Of a stretch of 64,000 bases of DNA, positions 53,131 through 61,821 are shown one piece after another. Source of the DNA: Aedoeadaptatus coxii (GTDB lineage Bacteria; Bacillota; Clostridia; Tissierellales; Peptoniphilaceae); the NCBI RefSeq assembly GCF_903819215.1, contig NZ_CAIJCT010000016.1; one strand, given 5' to 3'. Below the pieces are notes generated by a model. The model was not told the origin of the DNA. It saw nothing but the letters and a program-made list of their open reading frames with translations, and did no database searches. Each line of letters opens with the position of its first letter. Within the stretch, counting starts at the first letter, position 1. The position numbers and the translations under genes are program-made.

Positions 53131-54108
53131 TTACTCAGCTAAATAAGCTTGTACTGCCGTAATAATAGCAAGTTGGTAAACTTCTTCACGGTTGCAACCG
53201 CGGGAAAGGTCGTTCACCGGCATATTGAGGCCTTGAAGAACGGGGCCGATAGCTTCGAAACCGCCGAGACGTTGGGCGATTTTGTAGCCGATATTGCCCG
53301 CTTCCAAACTCGGGAAAATAAAGGAGTTGGCTTGGCCTGCAACGTCGGAACCCGGCGCTTTTTTCTTGCCGACTTCGGGAACGAAAGCGGCGTCGAATTG
53401 TAATTCACCGTCGATTTTAATTTCCGGATGTTCGTCCTTCACGATTTGAGTAGCGTCGGCTACCATGGTAACCGTGTCGCTCTTAGCGGAACCCTTAGTG
53501 GAGAAAGAAAGCATGGCGATCTTGGGATCGACGCCGAATTGCTTAGCCGATACGTGGGTAGCGACGGCAACTTCCGCCATGGTTTGCGTATCCATGGAAG
53601 TGTTGATAGCGCAGTCTGCCATAAAGTAGCGTTCGTCTTCGCGGATTAAAATAAACAGACCGGATACACGGCTGATGCCCGGTTTCGTCTTAATGATTTG
53701 AAGAGCGGGAAGAACGGTTTCGCCCGTGGTGTGTTCCGCGCCGGAAACCATACCGTCGGCATAACCGGCATAGACCATCATAGTGCCTAAGTAGTTGGGG
53801 TCTTTAAGTTTTTCAACGGCGCCGGCTTCGTCGATTTTGCCCTTGCGGCGTTCGACAAATTTTTGAACGAGTTCATCTTCGTGTTCGTAATTGCCCGGTT
53901 CCACGATATCTAAACCCTGAAGATCCAAACCTTCTTTTTTTGCCACTTCTTCAACGGCAGATTTTTCGCCGATGACGACAGGCTTAATCAAACCGTCTTT
54001 AGCGTGTTTTACCGCTGCCCAAAGAACGCGTGCGTCGCTGCCTTCGGGGAAGACGATTCTCATTTGATTGCCTTTAAGGCGTTCACTCATTTCTTGAATA
54101 AAATCCAT
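53131..54108 (-). CDS. pta: Phosphate acetyltransferase
   Basis: 325 residues from ATG 54108 (AGGA 8 nt upstream; ATG at 54129 is less well placed). Converts acetyl-CoA and phosphate to acetyl phosphate, the ATP-yielding step with acetate kinase. The stand-alone Pta domain shows RIVFPEGSDARVLWAA, GMVSGAEHTTGETVLPALQIIKT, FIFPSLEAGNIGYKIAQRLGG and QGLNMPVNDLSRGC. Promoter TTGTCA-N17-TATATT at 54179-54207. Confidence 0.96.
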   Translation of the reverse strand: MDFIQEMSERLKGNQMRIVFPEGSDARVLWAAVKHAKDGLIKPVVIGEKSAVEEVAKKEGLDLQGLDIVEPGNYEHEDELVQKFVERRKGKIDEAGAVEKLKDPNYLGTMMVYAGYADGMVSGAEHTTGETVLPALQIIKTKPGISRVSGLFILIREDERYFMADCAINTSMDTQTMAEVAVATHVSAKQFGVDPKIAMLSFSTKGSAKSDTVTMVADATQIVKDEHPEIKIDGELQFDAAFVPEVGKKKAPGSDVAGQANSFIFPSLEAGNIGYKIAQRLGGFEAIGPVLQGLNMPVNDLSRGCNREEVYQLAIITAVQAYLAE

Positions 54109-54178
54109 ATTGATTTCCTTTCTCCTCATTGTACAATTTTAAAATCCATTCCATGAAGTAACATCCACAGCTACTCTA

Positions 54179-54207
54179 AATATACCACATCAACAAGATC
54201 GTGACAA
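54179..54207 (-). promoter_or_regulatory. pta promoter
   Basis: TTGTCA, 17-bp spacer, TATATT on the minus strand. Confidence 0.75.
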
Positions 54208-54241
54208 AATCGGTAAAATCTTATCAAATGCAAAAGGGCAT

Positions 54242-54270
54242 AAAAAAATCTGCCTCCATGGGCAGATTCC
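54242..54270 (-). terminator. Terminator of the tRNA-Pro pair
   Basis: AATCTGCC-CATGGA-GGCAGATT then T5 on the minus strand. Confidence 0.9.
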
Positions 54271-54272
54271 TT

Positions 54273-54349
54273 TGGTCGGAGTGAAAGGATTTGAACCTTC
54301 GACCTCATGCTCCCGAAGCATGCGCGCTACCAAACTGCGCTACACCCCG
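54273..54349 (-). tRNA. tRNA-Pro (anticodon CGG)
   Basis: 77 nt with encoded CCA. Acceptor CGGGGTG / CACTCCG, anticodon loop TTCGGGA giving CGG, T loop GGTTCAAATCC. Second of two tandem tRNA-Pro genes. Confidence 0.95.
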
Positions 54350-54367
54350 CTATGAAATTGTATAAAG

Positions 54368-54444
54368 TGGTCGGGGTGAAAGGATTTGAACCTTCGACCC
54401 CATGGTCCCAAACCATGTGCGCTACCAAACTGCGCCACACCCCG
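54368..54444 (-). tRNA. tRNA-Pro (anticodon TGG)
   Basis: 77 nt with encoded CCA. Acceptor CGGGGTG / CACCCCG, anticodon loop TTTGGGA giving TGG. Very similar to the neighbouring CGG tRNA, so a likely duplication. Confidence 0.95.
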
Positions 54445-54461
54445 TAGCAACTTACCATATC

Positions 54462-54490
54462 ATTATACAGGTGCTGAACCCAATTTTCAA
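54462..54490 (-). promoter_or_regulatory. Promoter of the tRNA-Pro pair
   Basis: TTGAAA, 17-bp spacer, TATAAT on the minus strand, about 10 bp before the first tRNA. Confidence 0.8.
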
Positions 54491-54833
54491 GCCCTTTCTT
54501 TCTACCCCGGCTCGGCACCCCGACATTAAAAAGGGCTCCGGACTATTCGTTGGGAGTAACCTCTCAATAGCTGTTTTTGTCCAAAAGATAGCACCTGTTT
54601 TCCCTAAAGCCTAAAATTAAAGCACTACAAAATAATAAAGGAGATCAAGCAAGTGCAAGGTAATCTTACCCTATTCCTATTAGAAAAACAAAAGGGAGCC
54701 TGGCCTTCACTAGACTCCCCACTCGTTGACCTAATACCTTTTTGTTGATGTATTTTTTCCTTTTCCGTAGCCCGACCATCACGAGGGCCTGAAAGAAACG
54801 CTCCTTCATAAAGCCCGCGACGCTCCCTTTGCC
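54491..54833. other. Noncoding stretch at accessory-block boundary
   Basis: No convincing gene. Short open frames on the minus strand lack an RBS and coding character. It could contain remnants of a mobile element, but I see no clear transposase or terminal repeats. Confidence 0.4.
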
Positions 54834-54856
54834 CCCCCGATTGAATCAATCGGGGG
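54834..54856 (-). terminator. Perfect palindromic terminator of the PucR-type gene
   Basis: Two 11-bp arms (CCCCCGATTGA and its complement) around one base, 11 bp past the stop codon. Confidence 0.8.
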
Positions 54857-54867
54857 CTTTAGTTTGT

Positions 54868-56379
54868 CTACGATTCAATTTCCCGATTTAAAAGGCCTTG
54901 ATCAATGTAGGACCTAATTTGGAAAGAAACACTGAGCAAAAAACGCGTTTGGCTGTTGCCCAAATCCACCTGACAAAGCTCGGTAATGCGATGAAGGCGA
55001 TAGCTGACCGTGTTTCGATGGAGGTAAAGCCGCTTGGCTGTTTTTTGGACAGATGCTTCCGACTCTAAGTAAACCTCAAGGGTGCGGTAAAGCTGGCTTT
55101 GGTTATTTTTATCGTAGCTAAGGAGAATTTCCAGACTGGGATGAAGGTAATTTTCCCAAGAAATATCCTTCTCACTTCGTCGTTGAAATTCTTGTAACAG
55201 GGCCAGAAAAAAGACTTGCTCGTAGGAGTTGACCGGCTCGGGGGCTGGCGTTTCTAAAGCCATTTGCCCTTGCCGAAAATAGTCGGATACTCGGTTTAAA
55301 TCCTCAAACCCATGGCTGAGGCCGACAAACAACTGTTGTTCCGATGCCAGATCCTCCAATTTTTTCAATGTTTGAGGAAAGGAAGGTTTTTCTTTGGCAT
55401 AGGAAAGAAAGAGAACGGCTTGGTCTTGAATTTGGGCCAAGGGAGCGGAAGGAAAGTACCGCCGAATCTTTGCCATAGGCGGCGCGATTTTCTCTTCTTT
55501 CCCACGCGCCTTTAAAACGGCTATTCGGTGGATCTCTCCCTTTGCAAGTAATTCGTTTGAATGGGCCAGATCTTCAGGATTCGCCCCCACTAAGAGACGA
55601 TAAAATGCCTGATCCACCGGTCGCCCCTCCGGCGATGTGGCGGGAAGGAGTCGAGGCAGGATTTCTTCTAAAAGCCGGCTGATCTTCGGTAGATTTTCAT
55701 AATGCACCGCGGAAAGCGGGGAAGATTCTTCGATAAGGATGATGGCGCCCCAATACCGGCCATTAAAAAAAATCTTGCTGTAAATCTTCGGACTGGGCGT
55801 ATGCTGACAAATCTCTCCAAGGTACGCTTCTCTGCTTCGCTGTCCCAGCCGGAAAGGAGGCGCGGCCTCGCTTGCCTTAATCAAGGGATACAAGCAGTAG
55901 CCTCGCTGAATGATTCGAGCCCAAAGGGCCTCCTTAACCAGCGGGCAATTGGAGCTTGCGACGACGCGGTAATCGGCATCGATAAGAATCAAGGGATTAT
56001 CTAAGCGCAGGGCAAGGGCATTGATAAAGCTTTCAAAGTCCTTCGCCTGATGCGCCAGGTCTTTAAATTCTTGATAAAGATCGGGCACTTCCCTTTCTCG
56101 AAGGGCCTGTAAGGTCAAATTATACACGGAAAAAAGCCGGTCCTCGGGAAACCTGGCAAAGCAATGCCGCTCTCCCTTGATGTCAGCCCCACCAAAAAGA
56201 AAGCCCTGAAGAGGCGGATCCTCTCCAAAATCATAGGCAAAGTAAAGAATGTCTTCCTCGCAAATGTCTTCACTGCCATCCAACAGACGTACCTCGCGAA
56301 TGGCGGGAGCCTTTTGAGTGGACAGGTCTTGGACAGCAACGTGTTTTTTTAAAATTTCAATAAGCTCGCTAAAGTACAT
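54868..56379 (-). CDS. PucR/CdaR-type transcriptional regulator
   Basis: 503 residues from ATG 56379 (GGAGGGG 8 nt upstream). An N-terminal sensor region, a central GGDEF-like/CdaR part (about 300-400) and a C-terminal HTH_30 domain: LEVYLESEASVQKTAKRLYLHRNTVSYRLHRITEL. PucR/CdaR activators respond to small metabolites and control adjacent catabolic genes. Divergent from the dehydratase-reductase-MFS operon, which it probably controls. Confidence 0.9.
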   Translation of the reverse strand: MYFSELIEILKKHVAVQDLSTQKAPAIREVRLLDGSEDICEEDILYFAYDFGEDPPLQGFLFGGADIKGERHCFARFPEDRLFSVYNLTLQALREREVPDLYQEFKDLAHQAKDFESFINALALRLDNPLILIDADYRVVASSNCPLVKEALWARIIQRGYCLYPLIKASEAAPPFRLGQRSREAYLGEICQHTPSPKIYSKIFFNGRYWGAIILIEESSPLSAVHYENLPKISRLLEEILPRLLPATSPEGRPVDQAFYRLLVGANPEDLAHSNELLAKGEIHRIAVLKARGKEEKIAPPMAKIRRYFPSAPLAQIQDQAVLFLSYAKEKPSFPQTLKKLEDLASEQQLFVGLSHGFEDLNRVSDYFRQGQMALETPAPEPVNSYEQVFFLALLQEFQRRSEKDISWENYLHPSLEILLSYDKNNQSQLYRTLEVYLESEASVQKTAKRLYLHRNTVSYRLHRITELCQVDLGNSQTRFLLSVSFQIRSYIDQGLLNREIES

Positions 56380-56412
56380 AAGAAGCCCCTCCAATAACAG
56401 CGTTCTTTTATC

Positions 56413-56438
56413 TTGGTGCATTTTGCACAAATAGTCAA
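56413..56438 (-). promoter_or_regulatory. PucR-type gene promoter with inverted repeat
   Basis: TTGGTGCA-TTT-TGCACAAA (7 of 8 paired) at 56413-56431 lies just downstream of a minus-strand -35-like TTGACT (56433-56438). Possible shared operator of the divergent genes. A plus-strand TATACT sits at about 56489. Confidence 0.5.
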
Positions 56439-56541
56439 GCTTTTTTTGTCCGTCACGTCCATTGTTGCCCTTCCTGTCACCACCGTATACTAATGGCACG
56501 GAGGTATTGTTACAAATAAGACGAATAAAAGGAGGATCATT

Positions 56542-57015
56542 ATGGATCAAGTTGAAAAGCTACTTGCAATCGAGGAAATCAAGCAATGTAAAGCAAGGTA
56601 CTGGCGAGCTGTCGATACCAAAAATTTCGAGCTTCTGAGAACCGTACTGGCAGATGATATTGTATTTGACCTTTCCGACTCTACCCGAGACCCGATTAAG
56701 GGCCAACACCCGGACATTCCGGCAAAGCTGGAGCCCTCGAGATCCTGTGAGCAAATTATTCAAAACTCTAAAAAGCTTATGGGCCCGGCAACGCAGAGCG
56801 CCCATATGGGACATATTCCTGAAATTGAACTTACATCAGAAACGACGGCAAAAGCCTATTTCCCCTTTGAGGATAAAGTCATTGCCCACGGCTTTGCCGC
56901 CTTCACAGGCTACGGCTATTACACCGACACATTCGAAAAAATTGATGGCTGCTGGAAGGTCAAAACCAGCAAGATTCACCGTTTCCGCGTCATTTTTGAC
57001 GATATAAACGACTAG
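56542..57015 (+). CDS. SnoaL-like protein resembling bile acid 7alpha-dehydratase BaiE
   Basis: 157 residues, NTF2/SnoaL fold. Against Clostridium scindens BaiE (recalled, not searched) the blocks IKQCKARYWRAVD, AHMGHIPEI and FEDKVIA align, and the catalytic set Tyr30, Asp35, His83, Asp106, Arg146 is matched by Y20, D25, H88, D111 and R147. BaiE removes the 7alpha-OH of 3-oxo-delta4 bile acids. A dehydratase or isomerase on a similar enone is plausible; the true substrate is unknown. First gene of a three-gene operon; RBS GGAGG 6 nt before the ATG. Confidence 0.78.
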   Translation: MDQVEKLLAIEEIKQCKARYWRAVDTKNFELLRTVLADDIVFDLSDSTRDPIKGQHPDIPAKLEPSRSCEQIIQNSKKLMGPATQSAHMGHIPEIELTSETTAKAYFPFEDKVIAHGFAAFTGYGYYTDTFEKIDGCWKVKTSKIHRFRVIFDDIND

Positions 57016-57024
57016 GAGGTCACC

Positions 57025-58962
57025 ATGTATACCCATTTGTTTTCAAGAGGAAAAATCGGAAGATTGGAGATAAGAAATCGCGTCGTCATGCCCGGTATGC
57101 TGACGCTTTTGGCCGATTCCTACGGCCGAGTCGACGAAGCCCTGGTGAAATATTACGAGGAGAGAGCGAAGGGCGGCATCGGTCTGATTATCGCGGAATA
57201 TGCCAACATCGACTTTGAAACCGGTCGAGCTGCACCGAGCCAATTGACTATGCTGGATGTAAATTCCGCCCTGTCCATTCAAAAAATCGCCAGAGTCGTT
57301 CATCGCCACGGCGCCAAATTTTTTGCCCAGCTCGCCCATGCCGGACAGGGAGCCAATCCCCTCTTATTGGAGGGTAAAGACCCCATTGGCCCTTCGGAAT
57401 CGACCACCCCTGACGGCCGTCGTGTGCGGGCCATGACCGTCGAGGAAATACAAGCACTCATCGATCGATTTGTTCAAGGGGCTGTTTATGCACAAATCGG
57501 AGAAGCGGACGGGGTCGAGATTCACGCCGCCCACATCTACCTTTTATCTACATTCTTAAGTCCTCACTTAAATCGCCGCGAGGATGCCTACGGCGGAAGC
57601 CACGAAAATCGTGCCCGTGTCATTTGCGAAATCATCCGCGGAATTAAAGAAAAATGCGGGAAGAATTTTCCCGTCAGTGTCCGCATCAACGGCTCGGATT
57701 TTGTCGAGGGAGGCACCACCTTGGAGGATGCCGTCATCACGGCGAAGCTCCTCGAAGCGGCCGGAGCCGACGCTTTAAACATTTCCAACTCGACCTTCGG
57801 CGCCGAAAAGCCCGTCATCGAACCGGTTTTTTACGGCCAAGGCTGGAAAAAACATTTGGCAAAAACCATTAAAGCCGCTGTTCAGATTCCCGTTATTGCC
57901 GTAAACACCATTAAAACGCCGGACTTCGCGGAATCCCTCCTCGAAGAGGGCGTCAGTGACTTTGTCGGCCTGGCAAGACAGTCTCTGGCAGATCCTTATT
58001 GGTGTAAAAAAGCCATGGCAGGGGAAGAGGAGCTCATCCATCACTGCATTTCCTGCTTGTATTGCGCCGACTGTGAAAGCAAGCTTAAAGCCGTCTCCTG
58101 CGCCGTCAATCCGAAAACCGGCAGAGAATCTGAGCTTGAGCCTTTAAAAATCGACGGCCAAGGACGACAAGTGGTCGTTGTCGGCGGTGGCGTCGCCGGC
58201 ATGGAAGCCGCCTCTGTTTTAGGTCAACGGGGCTTTAAGGTCACTTTGTTTGAACAAAAGGACCATTTAGGTGGTGATACCTTCTTAGCGGGACAACCAC
58301 CCATGAAGGATTGGACCCATCAATTGCCCGAGGTTCTGAAAAGAGAATGTGACAAATACGGTGTCACGATCCATTTAAATCATGCGCCGACTGTCGACGA
58401 AATTAAGTCTTTAAATCCCTATGCCGTCATCGTCGCAACCGGTGCGGATCCGGTTATTCCTAAAAAAATTCCGGGCATCGAATCCGATCATATTTACACC
58501 GTAGGCCAAATTTTAGATCAAGAGGTTACACTTTCCGGAAAGAAAATCGTCGTGATCGGCGGCGGCTTATCGGGGCTGGATGTGGCTTCTTTCCTGGCAG
58601 AGGACAATGAAGTCCAGGTTGTGGAAATGCAAAAAGCCATTGGCATCGGCGTCCTTCCCACCTACATTAAGCCGGAGCTGGACCACTTAAAGGAAAAAAA
58701 TGTGACCCTTAACACGTCCTCCGCACTTCAATCGATTCAAGAAAAATCAGTCACCATCGAAGATTTACAAACAGGAAAAGTCTTTGATTTAGAAGCCGAT
58801 GCCGTCATCCTTTCCTTAGGTGTCCGCCCCAATGATGAGAAAATCCAAAGGATTCAAGACAGCTTCGAAAACGTTCGTGTCATCGGCAGTGCCGTAGCAA
58901 CCACCGGCCGCATCGGTCAAGCCATGCGTGACGGCTTCGATGCCGCCTACGCCCTGGATTAG
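57025..58962 (+). CDS. Old-yellow-enzyme/FAD oxidoreductase, BaiCD/BaiH-like
   Basis: 645 residues of the 2,4-dienoyl-CoA reductase/enoate-reductase type. FMN TIM barrel (1-340) with DGVEIHAAHIYLLSTFLSPHLNRREDAYGG; a [4Fe-4S] site CISCLYCADC-x8-C near 345-362; then FAD/NADH domains with VVVVGGGVAGMEAA and IVVIGGGLSGLDVA. BaiCD and BaiH in bile acid pathways are of this family and length, as are many enoate reductases. Likely reduces an enone C=C with NADH. 9 bp after the BaiE-like gene. Confidence 0.88.
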   Translation: MYTHLFSRGKIGRLEIRNRVVMPGMLTLLADSYGRVDEALVKYYEERAKGGIGLIIAEYANIDFETGRAAPSQLTMLDVNSALSIQKIARVVHRHGAKFFAQLAHAGQGANPLLLEGKDPIGPSESTTPDGRRVRAMTVEEIQALIDRFVQGAVYAQIGEADGVEIHAAHIYLLSTFLSPHLNRREDAYGGSHENRARVICEIIRGIKEKCGKNFPVSVRINGSDFVEGGTTLEDAVITAKLLEAAGADALNISNSTFGAEKPVIEPVFYGQGWKKHLAKTIKAAVQIPVIAVNTIKTPDFAESLLEEGVSDFVGLARQSLADPYWCKKAMAGEEELIHHCISCLYCADCESKLKAVSCAVNPKTGRESELEPLKIDGQGRQVVVVGGGVAGMEAASVLGQRGFKVTLFEQKDHLGGDTFLAGQPPMKDWTHQLPEVLKRECDKYGVTIHLNHAPTVDEIKSLNPYAVIVATGADPVIPKKIPGIESDHIYTVGQILDQEVTLSGKKIVVIGGGLSGLDVASFLAEDNEVQVVEMQKAIGIGVLPTYIKPELDHLKEKNVTLNTSSALQSIQEKSVTIEDLQTGKVFDLEADAVILSLGVRPNDEKIQRIQDSFENVRVIGSAVATTGRIGQAMRDGFDAAYALD

Positions 58963-58975
58963 AAAGGAAACAGCC

Positions 58976-60235
58976 ATGGAAAAGAATATGCCGCAAAAAA
59001 TTCATTATGCCTGGATTATTTTAATTGCCTGTTGTCTGATGAGTATTGCAGGGATCAGTATTTTCGGAAGCTGTATGGGAATTTTTATGACACCGGTAGC
59101 TGAAAGTCTCGGCGTGGCAAAAAGCTCCTTTACCCTTGCCACGGCCACCCTTTCCGGATTAGTCACCGGTCTTTTAAGCCCCTTAGCCGTCAAGCTCATC
59201 CAAAGAAAAAAAGTCAACCTTCTGGCAGGGGGAAGCTTTACCCTCATGGCCCTCTCCTTGGTTCTTATGTCCCGCGCCACGGGGCTCACAACCATGGCCC
59301 TGGCCTTTGTGATGGCCGGAATAGGAGCCAGTGTCGTTTTTTACGTCTTAACCCCTATCTTAATTGGCAATTGGTTTAAAGAAAAAATGGCCTTCGCCTT
59401 GGGGATTGCCCTCGGTTTTTCCGGAATCGGCGGCATGATTCTAAGCCCCTTGGGTGCAGCCTGCATCGCTAAATTCGGGTGGAGAAGCGCCTACCTCTTT
59501 TATGCCCTTTTAGTATTTGTCCTCGGCGTCTTGCCCGCTTTATTCCTCATTAAAAAAAGCCCGAAAGAGATGAACCTTCATCCTTACGGCTACAAAGAGG
59601 AAAAGGAAGCAGCCGATGCCCCATCTGTAAAAAATCAAGAGCTGACTGGTATGACCAAGTCCCAAGCACTCCACTCCGCAAGCTTTTACTATGTCCTGTT
59701 GGCAGCAGCCCTTATGATGATTTTAACTTGCTTTACCTATCATATGCCATCCTACGCACCGTCGGTGGGATTAAGCCCTGTCTTTGGTGCCTCGATGATC
59801 TCCTATGTCATGTTGACCAATACACTAAGTAAATTTGTGTTAGGCGGTGCCTGCGATCGCTTCGGAATCGCCAAAATCACATGCCTCGTTTTGACTCTCG
59901 TCGGCGTCGGCTTTATTCTCCTATACCTTGCCGGCGCGAATCCCTTGCTCAATGGTCTGGGCGCCATTCTTTTCGGTTTCATCGTTCCGACGACCAGTAT
60001 GTTTCTTCCGTTAATTGTTCGAGGTGTTTTCGGCAATAGAAATTACGGCGAAATTTATTCCTATGTCGTCCTTGTTACCACGGTGGCCTCGTCCTTGGGC
60101 GTCACCCTAATTGAGGTTTTACGCAGCCTCACCGGAGGCTATGGCAAGCCCTTCCTAATGGCCGTTGTGCTGGTCCTCGTAACCATTGCGTTAATCGGCT
60201 TGGCCTTTTCGAAAGCAAGAGCACAGGAAAAATAA
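58976..60235 (+). CDS. MFS transporter (OFA/monocarboxylate type)
   Basis: 419 residues, 12 TM segments, ATG 58976 behind AGGA (the earlier ATG lies inside the oxidoreductase). Starts IHYAWIILIACCLMSIAGISIFGSCMGIFMTPVAESLGVAKSSF, typical of the oxalate-formate antiporter-like MFS group. In bai operons the MFS gene baiG imports bile acids; here it is a candidate importer of the operon's substrate. Confidence 0.88.
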   Translation: MEKNMPQKIHYAWIILIACCLMSIAGISIFGSCMGIFMTPVAESLGVAKSSFTLATATLSGLVTGLLSPLAVKLIQRKKVNLLAGGSFTLMALSLVLMSRATGLTTMALAFVMAGIGASVVFYVLTPILIGNWFKEKMAFALGIALGFSGIGGMILSPLGAACIAKFGWRSAYLFYALLVFVLGVLPALFLIKKSPKEMNLHPYGYKEEKEAADAPSVKNQELTGMTKSQALHSASFYYVLLAAALMMILTCFTYHMPSYAPSVGLSPVFGASMISYVMLTNTLSKFVLGGACDRFGIAKITCLVLTLVGVGFILLYLAGANPLLNGLGAILFGFIVPTTSMFLPLIVRGVFGNRNYGEIYSYVVLVTTVASSLGVTLIEVLRSLTGGYGKPFLMAVVLVLVTIALIGLAFSKARAQEK

Positions 60236-60292
60236 TCCTTCATACCGCTAAAAATTTCCTTTTCCGTTCGACACTTTAATTGACCTTAGCCG

Positions 60293-60329
60293 AAAACCCC
60301 AACATCCAAATCGGATGGAGGGGTTTTTT
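60293..60329 (+). terminator. Terminator of the BaiE-like operon
   Basis: AAAACCCC...CATCC and GGATG...GGGGTTTT form an interrupted stem followed by T6. Confidence 0.85.
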
Positions 60330-60365
60330 CATACTCAAAAGCCTCTAGGCTAATAAATAAGACTC

Positions 60366-60408
60366 TAAAATAGCCATTGAGGATGCACAACACCTCAATG
60401 GCTATTAA
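60366..60408 (-). terminator. Terminator-like palindrome of gldA
   Basis: Arms of 14 bp (AATAGCCATTGAGG and its complement) with a 10-nt loop and TTTTA on the minus strand. Confidence 0.75.
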
Positions 60409-60445
60409 AACTCTTTTATTACCGAAAAGCACGGCTTTCCAGCGT

Positions 60446-61531
60446 CTATAGGCTTTTGCCCAGCTTGTCCGCCGTCTTCATGGCGGCGACCACATCCTCG
60501 GCAGTCACCTCAAAGGGCATGTTGACCATGGTGTCGCCTTCGGCACACGCCAGCTCGGCCGCTTCAAGAAGCTTTTCGTCACTTACATTGCCCATGCCCA
60601 TGTCTTCAAACGTCGTCGGCAGACCCAAGGCCTTGCAGAATTCCATGATCTCATAAATATCCTCGAGGTCGTCATTTTCCAGCACCATTTGGCAAAGAAC
60701 GCCAAATGCCACCTTTTCACCGTGCAACAGATCATGGGTTTCTTCGATCACCGTAAGGCCGTTATGAATAGAATGGGCTGCCGCCAAGCCGCTTGATTCA
60801 AAGCCTACACCGGATAAATAGGTATTCGCTTCGATAATATTTTCAAGGGCTTTTGTCACAACCTTATTTTCCACTGCCGCTTTTGCCTTCAAGCCGTCTT
60901 CTAAAAGCGTGTCCAGGCACAGGGTGGCAAGGGCGATGGAGGCCTTTGTGGAATGGCCGCCTGCCATGGTTACGGCATCGGATTTTTCACAGGCCATGGC
61001 TTCATAGTAGGTGGCAAGGGCATCGCCGATACCGGCAACGAGAAGCTTCACCGGTGCATTGGCAATAACATCCGTGTCCATAATGACCATATCCGGATTT
61101 TTATTAAGGGGCAGATAATAATCGAATTCGTGATCTTCCGTATAAACCACCGATAATCTTGAGCAAGGTGCGTCGGAGGATGCTGCCGTGGGCACGATGA
61201 CCATGGGAATCTTGCTGTAAAAAGCAATGGCCTTGGTCGTATCCAGCGTCTTTCCGCCGCCGATGCCGAAAATGACATCCGCATCGCCTAATTGCTCTTG
61301 GTGTCTTTTAATTTCAACATCGGAGCATTCTCCGCCGAAAAGAACGATGGTGCAGGCCATATCATTGTCCTTAAATGACTTCTCGATATCCGCTTTATAC
61401 TTACGGTTGGCAGAATTTCCCGTGATGATGTAGGCATTTTTTGCTCCGATTCCCTTGCAATAGTCGGCCAATCTCTTAATAGCGCCCTTTTCTTGTATAT
61501 AAGAACCCGGCGAACAGATGACTTTGCTCAT
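60446..61531 (-). CDS. gldA: Glycerol dehydrogenase
   Basis: 361 residues from ATG 61531 (GAGGAG upstream). Iron/zinc-dependent alcohol dehydrogenase family: NAD loop GIGGGKTLDTTKA, the APCSRLSVVYTEDHEF block, and metal ligands in GIGDALATYYEA (Asp), AAHSIHNGL (His) and LHGEKVAFG (His). Glycerol to dihydroxyacetone with NAD+ by family. It faces the BaiE-like operon; a related polyol or hydroxyketone substrate is possible. Confidence 0.9.
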   Translation of the reverse strand: MSKVICSPGSYIQEKGAIKRLADYCKGIGAKNAYIITGNSANRKYKADIEKSFKDNDMACTIVLFGGECSDVEIKRHQEQLGDADVIFGIGGGKTLDTTKAIAFYSKIPMVIVPTAASSDAPCSRLSVVYTEDHEFDYYLPLNKNPDMVIMDTDVIANAPVKLLVAGIGDALATYYEAMACEKSDAVTMAGGHSTKASIALATLCLDTLLEDGLKAKAAVENKVVTKALENIIEANTYLSGVGFESSGLAAAHSIHNGLTVIEETHDLLHGEKVAFGVLCQMVLENDDLEDIYEIMEFCKALGLPTTFEDMGMGNVSDEKLLEAAELACAEGDTMVNMPFEVTAEDVVAAMKTADKLGKSL

Positions 61532-61662
61532 TGACACTCCTCTTTTCCATATTCTTTTGCCGGAAACTTTGACTAATTTCAAACGTACTTCATCACGATA
61601 ACACCTCTGCCCCACTTTTTCAATTCACATCCGTTGACTCTTATCAGGCACATTCTTCGCAC

Positions 61663-61707
61663 AAAAAAAGACAGCCAAGCTGCAATTAACAGCCTTGCTG
61701 TCTTTAT
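61663..61707 (-). terminator. Terminator after tRNA-Arg
   Basis: AAAGACAGC...GCTG / CAGC...GCTGTCTTT stem on the minus strand followed by T7. Confidence 0.82.
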
Positions 61708-61709
61708 TC

Positions 61710-61786
61710 TGGCGAACCCGATTGGATTCGAACCAACGATCTTTGCCTTCGGAGGGCAACGTTCTATCCAGCTGAACTACGGGTTC
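61710..61786 (-). tRNA. tRNA-Arg (anticodon CCG)
   Basis: 77 nt with encoded CCA. Acceptor GAACCCG / CGGGTTC, anticodon loop CTCCGAA giving CCG, T loop GGTTCGAATCC. It lies at the right edge of the accessory block 54.4-61.7 kb. Confidence 0.95.
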
Positions 61787-61821
61787 ATACCGATCTATTT
61801 TAGCAATAGTCCCTCAGAGTG

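Noticed and set aside
54625..54849. 74-residue minus-strand ORF beside the accessory block
   Set aside because: No RBS, low-complexity charged start, overlaps the terminator region; no recognisable family.
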